A stretch of 64,000 bases of DNA from a marine gamma proteobacterium HTCC2143 (GTDB lineage Bacteria; Pseudomonadota; Gammaproteobacteria; Pseudomonadales; Dasaniaceae), in contig AAVT01000005.1 of assembly GCA_000169075.1 (NCBI GenBank), positions 1 through 64,000 of the forward strand. Reading direction: 5' to 3'. The notes beneath the pieces are model-generated. The model was given only the letters and a program-made list of their open reading frames with translations. It was not told where the DNA came from and did no database searches. Below are positions 59,569 to 64,000 of this stretch, piece by piece. Both the position numbers and the translations under genes were made by a program. Every line of letters begins with the position of its first letter. The stretch's first letter is position 1.

Positions 59569-60702
59569 TTAAGCAAGCACACCATAGGCCGGCATTAAAA
59601 GATTGGCCGCACGCATGTCACCGGTAGTTCCCGCCATCATCCGATTCATAACATAGGCAAAACTCATTTTTGCATCCATATCAATCACCGAGAGTGACCC
59701 GCCCCAGCCCCCCCAAGAACACACATTTTTATTGGGACCGATGGGCTGATGCTCGCTATTAATTCCAAACCCCATACCAAATCGAACAGGCATGCCGAGT
59801 ACCAAATCTTCACCATCTGTTTGGACGTCAAAAATCTTACGACAACCCTCCTCAGACATTAAACGCACACCATCAACTTCGCCACCACAGGCGATTGCAC
59901 TATGGATGCGCGCAACAGACCGAGCATTACCATGGCCATTAGCCGCCGGGATTTCCGCTTGACGCCATGCATCAGCTCTAGGCGCGAGCGCATCTAATGC
60001 TGGATTAGTCAGCGTTTTCGCCATAACAGAATGAGGATCGAGACCAATATCGAGACCGGCTTCCGGTGGCGATAATACGCCTATACGTGGGTAACATGAC
60101 GCCGGCGTGCCGATGTGAAAATCAGCACCTAAAGGCTCCGCAATTTCTTCCCTGAAGAAGGTCCCTAATGTTTTACCTATGATTCTGCGAACGATTTCAT
60201 TTTGCAAATGACCCTGGGTGATCGCGTGATAACCACTTTGTGTGCCCGGCTCCCACCACGGTGCCTGGGCTGCCAATAAGTCTACGATCCTTTGATGATC
60301 GCAAAAATCTGCAAAAACGATGGGCTCTTCCAGTGAAGACAATCCTGCAGAATGGCTCATAATATGACGAACCTCAATATTTTCCTTACCCTGCTGTGCA
60401 AACTCTGGCCAATAGGTCGCTACTTTCTCGTTAAAGTCTAACAAACCACGATCAGCCAGCATCAACATAACTGTGGCTGCCATCGTCTTTGTTGTTGACC
60501 AAACATTGACGATGGTGTCTTCGCTCCATTTTTCATCCCCAGCATCAACTAGGTCGCCTGCCCATAAGTCAACAACGTTTTCGCCGTCTACTGTAATCGC
60601 CACACTGGCCCCTGTGTCGAGCTTATCTTCAAAGTTTTTAGCAAATGCATCTTTTACACTGGCGAATTTTTCATCACAGTGACCCTGTATTTCTACTGAC
60701 AT
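59569..60702 (-). CDS. Cytoplasmic serine hydrolase, EstB/beta-lactamase family
   Basis: A 377-residue SxxK enzyme without a signal peptide. The ATG at 60702 has GAGGTGG about 9 nt upstream; a GTG 12 bp earlier overlaps that site. The motif STTK gives Ser69 and Lys72, followed by IMSHSAGLSSLE; a YHAITQGHL tyrosine motif and the CSWGGWGGS block take the place of Y-x-N and KTG. Such EstB-type enzymes are esterases. It lies 162 bp downstream of an alcohol dehydrogenase on the same strand. Confidence 0.88.
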   Translation of the reverse strand: MSVEIQGHCDEKFASVKDAFAKNFEDKLDTGASVAITVDGENVVDLWAGDLVDAGDEKWSEDTIVNVWSTTKTMAATVMLMLADRGLLDFNEKVATYWPEFAQQGKENIEVRHIMSHSAGLSSLEEPIVFADFCDHQRIVDLLAAQAPWWEPGTQSGYHAITQGHLQNEIVRRIIGKTLGTFFREEIAEPLGADFHIGTPASCYPRIGVLSPPEAGLDIGLDPHSVMAKTLTNPALDALAPRADAWRQAEIPAANGHGNARSVARIHSAIACGGEVDGVRLMSEEGCRKIFDVQTDGEDLVLGMPVRFGMGFGINSEHQPIGPNKNVCSWGGWGGSLSVIDMDAKMSFAYVMNRMMAGTTGDMRAANLLMPAYGVLA

Positions 60703-60864
60703 GTCTTGTTCCACCTCGTCTATTTTTGATAACTATTTTTTCCGCAAAGACACCCCTCATCAACACACCAGACTAAGCCTCTAAGCCATTGAAGCATGAT
60801 CTGATCTATTTGCTGTGATTTGCTGTTAAAGCGAAAGGTAACTTTTCCCAAAAAGCCTTCTCAT

Positions 60865-61950
60865 CTAGTCGTAGATGATTACACCACGGGCATTCGCCCC
60901 CGACGTCAAGTCCGCAAAAGCCTCTGACGCCTGATCAATGCTATAGGTTTTGGTGATCATGCCATCCAGATCCAACTCACCCTTCTTGTAGTAATCTAAC
61001 AATTTAGGGAAGTCTTTCGAGGGGTTACAATTGCCATACATCGTACCCTGTATGCGCTTGCCAGTGAGAGGTAACATGAACGGACTCAGTACAAATTGCT
61101 CATCCATTTTTCCAACACCGATCACCGTACAGACGCCGCCCGGGCGGGTACTAGCTTCAGCAAGCTGCATCAGCGCTGTATTCCCAACGGCCTCAAAACA
61201 GTAGTCTGCGCCGCGACCTTCAGTCAGTTCGAGGATGAACTCATTGGCATCTTCCAACAGACAACCGTGAGTGGCGCCAAATGTTTTAGCCATGTCTAAC
61301 TTGCCCGGCAAGGTATCAACTGCCACCACATTTTTAGCACCCGCAATACAAGCGCCCTGGATGGTAGACAAACCAATGCCACCACAACCGAAAACTACAG
61401 CGGTGGAGCCTGGCTTCACTTTTGCGGCGTTCAGTGCAGCGCCTACACCTGTCATAACACCGCAACCGATCAGCGCGGCAGAACTAAGGGGTACATCGTC
61501 ATTAATTTTCACACAGCTAATCGCAGGGGCAATACACTCTTCCGCCATGCAACCTAATTGAGTCATAACCATGACATCTTCATCACCGCGATGAACACGA
61601 GTGGTTCCGTCCAGCATACCGCCAGCCGCATTATTCTTTGACGCGCAAAGATAGGCCTGGTCATTTTTGCAATAAAAACAGTCTCCGCACTCCGGTATAA
61701 AAGACAGTACCACATGATCACCCAGAGCAAATTTGTCGACACCCTCACCGAGTTCAGTAATGATTCCAGCACCTTCGTGTCCGATGACAGCAGGCAGTGG
61801 CATCGGAATAGTTCCTGAAATAACCGACCAGTCTGATCGACATACACCCGTTGCCACCATTTTTACTCGTACTTCACCGGCCTTCGGTGAGTCCAGCTGT
61901 ACTTCTTGGACCGAAAATTCATTTAATGCATCGACGACGACTGCTTTCAT
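60865..61950 (-). CDS. Zinc-dependent alcohol dehydrogenase (class III-like)
   Basis: A 361-residue MDR enzyme. Catalytic zinc ligands Cys37 and His58-Glu59 (GVCRSD, GHEGAG); structural zinc Cys88, Cys91, Cys94 and Cys102 (PECGDCFYCKNDQAYLC). The Rossmann loop GCGGIGLSTIQGA and a following Asp indicate NAD. GAGGAG precedes the ATG. Sequence style is that of the class III/aryl-alcohol dehydrogenases common in hydrocarbon and steroid degraders. Substrate unknown. Confidence 0.93.
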   Translation of the reverse strand: MKAVVVDALNEFSVQEVQLDSPKAGEVRVKMVATGVCRSDWSVISGTIPMPLPAVIGHEGAGIITELGEGVDKFALGDHVVLSFIPECGDCFYCKNDQAYLCASKNNAAGGMLDGTTRVHRGDEDVMVMTQLGCMAEECIAPAISCVKINDDVPLSSAALIGCGVMTGVGAALNAAKVKPGSTAVVFGCGGIGLSTIQGACIAGAKNVVAVDTLPGKLDMAKTFGATHGCLLEDANEFILELTEGRGADYCFEAVGNTALMQLAEASTRPGGVCTVIGVGKMDEQFVLSPFMLPLTGKRIQGTMYGNCNPSKDFPKLLDYYKKGELDLDGMITKTYSIDQASEAFADLTSGANARGVIIYD

Positions 61951-62123
61951 ATTATTATCTCCTCACTTTTAAGGCTTTTTTATACGGGCGACTTATCGCT
62001 TTCAGTGCAATCAATCTACTACGAAGAGCAGGGTCTCGGCAAGAACCTTAGCCATCAAGGCAGCCAATACTCGGTCCAGGGTTAACGCCTTGCAGAATCA
62101 GAGTTGCAAGGCTGACTAAATGA

Positions 62124-62717
62124 TTAGCTGTAATTGCGGGCAAAAGTTTCTTCCCCCATTTTCTCTATCTGCTGTTGAATCATCCAATCCATTGTTGCCA
62201 GTAGTGGTTGATATTTTTCTGAATCTTTCTCCAGCGCTGACAACACAGTAACAATGGCTTCCAGTGTCGACCGCGCGCTTGCATTGGGTGCTTTACGCAG
62301 TTGATAGCGGCTAGGCTGCGCTGGTTTGAAACTGACTTTTGGCAGTGATTGCAGCTGAGGCGACTCCAATAGCATCCGCTTACTTTTACGCCAGGTACTA
62401 TCGATAAATATCAGCGGCCTTAGTGTTTGGCCGACGACTTCACTCAGTGGCTGACTGTCATTTCCCGGGTATATCAGCAGCGGCTGCTGCTCACTGATGA
62501 GCCGCTCTAGTTGCTGTTCACAGGGACTGTTACCTGCAGTTAATAATTGGCAATGCTGCAGGGATAACTGCGCGATAATTGCGGTACCAAGCGCATGCTT
62601 TGCTTCTTTTTTGTGTTGCAGAATATGCACCGGCCAAGCATTGTCGACCGTCGTTAATCTATGGCAAAAGCAAGCGGATAGAGGGCGACGACACTGCTGA
62701 CAAGTAATTCGAGACAT
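62124..62717 (-). CDS. tapT: tRNA-uridine aminocarboxypropyltransferase (DTW domain)
   Basis: A 197-residue enzyme that adds the acp group from SAM to uridine 47 of tRNAs. An N-terminal zinc-like cluster Cys6, Cys9, Cys16, Cys18 (CQQCRRPLSACFC), the LIYPGND block and the DTW motif D-S-T-W at 106-109 (FIDSTWRKSKRM) are all present, as is the KAPNASARSTLEAI block. Length matches E. coli TapT (YfiP). A housekeeping gene amid accessory metabolism genes. Confidence 0.9.
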   Translation of the reverse strand: MSRITCQQCRRPLSACFCHRLTTVDNAWPVHILQHKKEAKHALGTAIIAQLSLQHCQLLTAGNSPCEQQLERLISEQQPLLIYPGNDSQPLSEVVGQTLRPLIFIDSTWRKSKRMLLESPQLQSLPKVSFKPAQPSRYQLRKAPNASARSTLEAIVTVLSALEKDSEKYQPLLATMDWMIQQQIEKMGEETFARNYS

Positions 62718-62830
62718 TAATCTCTACACTGGAAGGGGTGAATTAAGCTGTCGAAATAGCAAACGGCAGCTATCATTTGACGAAAAGCCGCGCTCAATCG
62801 ATGTGGGTTGAATGCTGTTTTTCACCGTTG

Positions 62831-63574
62831 TTACAAATTCTGTGCACCGTCGATCGCAATAGTTTGGCCGGTCACCCAACCTGTCCGATCCGACAGAAGC
62901 AAGGCGACAACGTCACCAACTTCTTCGGGTTTGCCCATGCGCCCAAACGGAATCCCCGACAGCGTTGCCTTGTATATATCGGGAGCATTTTCTTTCACCA
63001 TATCCCATACACCACCCGCAAACTCAATAGAGCCGGGAGCAACACAATTTACCCGTATGCGATCGCCAGCCATGGTCAAGGCGTGACTTTGTGTCAACTG
63101 GATAACCGCAGCTTTTACAGCGCCATAAGGCACGTTACTCGATGCACCAATGCCGGAAATCGACGAGACGTTAACAATGGCACCTTTGCTCTTTTTCAGC
63201 GCTGGCGTTGCGGCCCAGGTGCAGCGCACAACACCCATAACATCAACGTCTAAGCCCTTTTCCCATCCCTCCTCGTCGTCGCTGCTGCCAAAGCCGCTAG
63301 GGTTATTAACCAATCCGTCCAGTCCACCTAATGCTACTAAAGCATCATTGATATAGGCGGCTATCTGATTAGCGTCAGAGATATCACACATTGCACCGTG
63401 GACTGTTGTCCCATAAACCGCCAGTTCTTGTTTGGCCCTATCCAGACTAGCTTGATTACGACCACAGATGGACAGGTTTGCACCTTCAGCCGCACACGCT
63501 TTTGCGGCAGCTAGGCCGATGCCGCGAGTACCACCGGTGACAATAATGTTTTTGTTCTTTAGGCCTAAATCCAT
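62831..63574 (-). CDS. Short-chain dehydrogenase/reductase, paralogue of the 20.8-kb SDR
   Basis: A 248-residue classical SDR. ATG 63574 has GAGGGA about 8 nt upstream and gives MDLGLKNKNIIVTGGTRGIG. Catalytic Ser in NVSSISG and Y-G-A-V-K are present; the NNAG loop is NNPSG, an unusual replacement. The C-terminus WVTGQTIAIDGAQNL is normal. The start, MDLGLKxKxxIVTGxTRGIG, is shared with the SDR at 20763, so they are one subfamily. Substrate unknown. Confidence 0.9.
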   Translation of the reverse strand: MDLGLKNKNIIVTGGTRGIGLAAAKACAAEGANLSICGRNQASLDRAKQELAVYGTTVHGAMCDISDANQIAAYINDALVALGGLDGLVNNPSGFGSSDDEEGWEKGLDVDVMGVVRCTWAATPALKKSKGAIVNVSSISGIGASSNVPYGAVKAAVIQLTQSHALTMAGDRIRVNCVAPGSIEFAGGVWDMVKENAPDIYKATLSGIPFGRMGKPEEVGDVVALLLSDRTGWVTGQTIAIDGAQNL

Positions 63575-63680
63575 GACACAGTCCCTCATCTATGCCGCTC
63601 TTCTAGCGGCAGTACATATTCAGCTGCAAGAACCTCGGCAACGGACTTTTACCGCGCTATTCGCCAGAGGTAGGCAGAAG

Positions 63681-64000
63681 TTACAGGCCAAAACCGTCCT
63701 TCAACTCTTGCGCCGTTCCTTGTCGTCCATACATCGCCGATCTATTGTCAAACTCTCTCGCTCTGGATAGTGGACCGACAAAAACCGGGTCGAACCCTGA
63801 ATCTTTAATTAATGCCATAGTAACGTCGACCGCCTTTTGGTCATCTCCGGCCATCGGTATAGCCATTAATTGGCCCTCGCGATGCGCCTGAGTCGTAATG
63901 GATTTATAACTGATTGAATTGTAAGCCCTAACCAAACGGACACCCGGGAAAAATTCTGCCGACGCAATTCCAGTCCCTTTTTTCAGTGCTTCGACAGCCA
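63681..64000 (-). CDS. NAD(P)-binding oxidoreductase (F420-reductase-like), 5' truncated by the window edge
   Basis: The frame stays open from the stop at 63681 to the window end, so the N-terminal Rossmann part is outside. The visible C-terminal part reads FFPGVRLVRAYNSISY, then MAIPMAGDDQKAVDVTMALI and GFDPVFVGPLSRAREFD, the typical end of NADPH-dependent F420-reductase / pyrroline-carboxylate-reductase-like proteins. A TTG inside (63935) is not the true start because homologous sequence continues upstream of it. Cofactor and substrate not readable. Confidence 0.85.
   Translation of the reverse strand, partial: AVEALKKGTGIASAEFFPGVRLVRAYNSISYKSITTQAHREGQLMAIPMAGDDQKAVDVTMALIKDSGFDPVFVGPLSRAREFDNRSAMYGRQGTAQELKDGFGL

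Overview
The window looks like a chromosomal segment of an aerobic, heterotrophic marine gammaproteobacterium, probably near the Cellvibrionales (Spongiibacteraceae/Halieaceae/BD1-7 type). This rests on gene content: TonB-dependent receptors, a secreted GH16 glucanase, PEP-CTERM proteins, an ABC-type assimilatory nitrate cluster, a Fur box, DUF3604 and PHP-type secreted enzymes, and many short-chain dehydrogenases and SxxK serine hydrolases. The taxonomic placement is inference. I see no rRNA, tRNA, CRISPR, integrase or insertion sequence.

Layout. 1-3.3 kb: 3' part of a TonB-dependent receptor and a GH16 lipoprotein (beta-glucan use). 3.7-11 kb: loosely spaced single genes with long gaps (LON-domain protein, GNAT acetyltransferase, CinA-like protein, small membrane protein, PEP-CTERM protein, serine-hydrolase lipoprotein). 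11.5-14.1 kb: a PEP-CTERM protein carrying 13 tandem KKES-type repeats behind a consensus sigma-54 promoter, a decayed GPH transporter, and a Fur-boxed operon of two small unknown proteins. 14.2-25.5 kb: an ABA4-like/polytopic membrane pair, saccharopine-dehydrogenase-like reductase, DUF4136 lipoprotein, NUDT19-like hydrolase, serine hydrolase, SDR, GST, metallo-beta-lactamase-fold hydrolase and secreted PHP phosphodiesterase. 25.7-35.5 kb: one minus-strand nitrate assimilation operon nrtA-nrtB-nrtD-nirB-nirD-nasA-cobA, with candidate sigma-54 and NtrC sites and a structured leader. 36.4-47.5 kb: galactoside use, with an SGLT-type symporter, the minus-strand operon phyH-AKR-galT-galK-lacZ and a divergent GPH symporter. 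47.8-56.4 kb: a second GPH symporter, alpha/beta hydrolase, TetR regulator, and the opposing units DUF3604/SDR and a TonB-dependent receptor. 57-64 kb: two MFS exporters, serine hydrolase, zinc alcohol dehydrogenase, TapT (DTW) tRNA enzyme, SDR and a truncated NAD(P)-binding protein.

How the parts fit. The nitrate operon holds every step from nitrate uptake to ammonium, plus the siroheme-precursor enzyme its nitrite reductase needs. The galactoside region imports and cleaves beta-galactosides and feeds galactose into the Leloir pathway up to UDP-galactose; galE and galM are not here. A near-identical 14-bp palindrome next to the promoters of the GPH symporter at 45.9 kb and the receptor at 56.4 kb suggests co-regulation, possibly by the TetR protein between them. 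The most unusual items are the KKES-repeat surface protein under sigma-54 control, the Fur-regulated pair of unknown proteins, and the shared-palindrome regulon.
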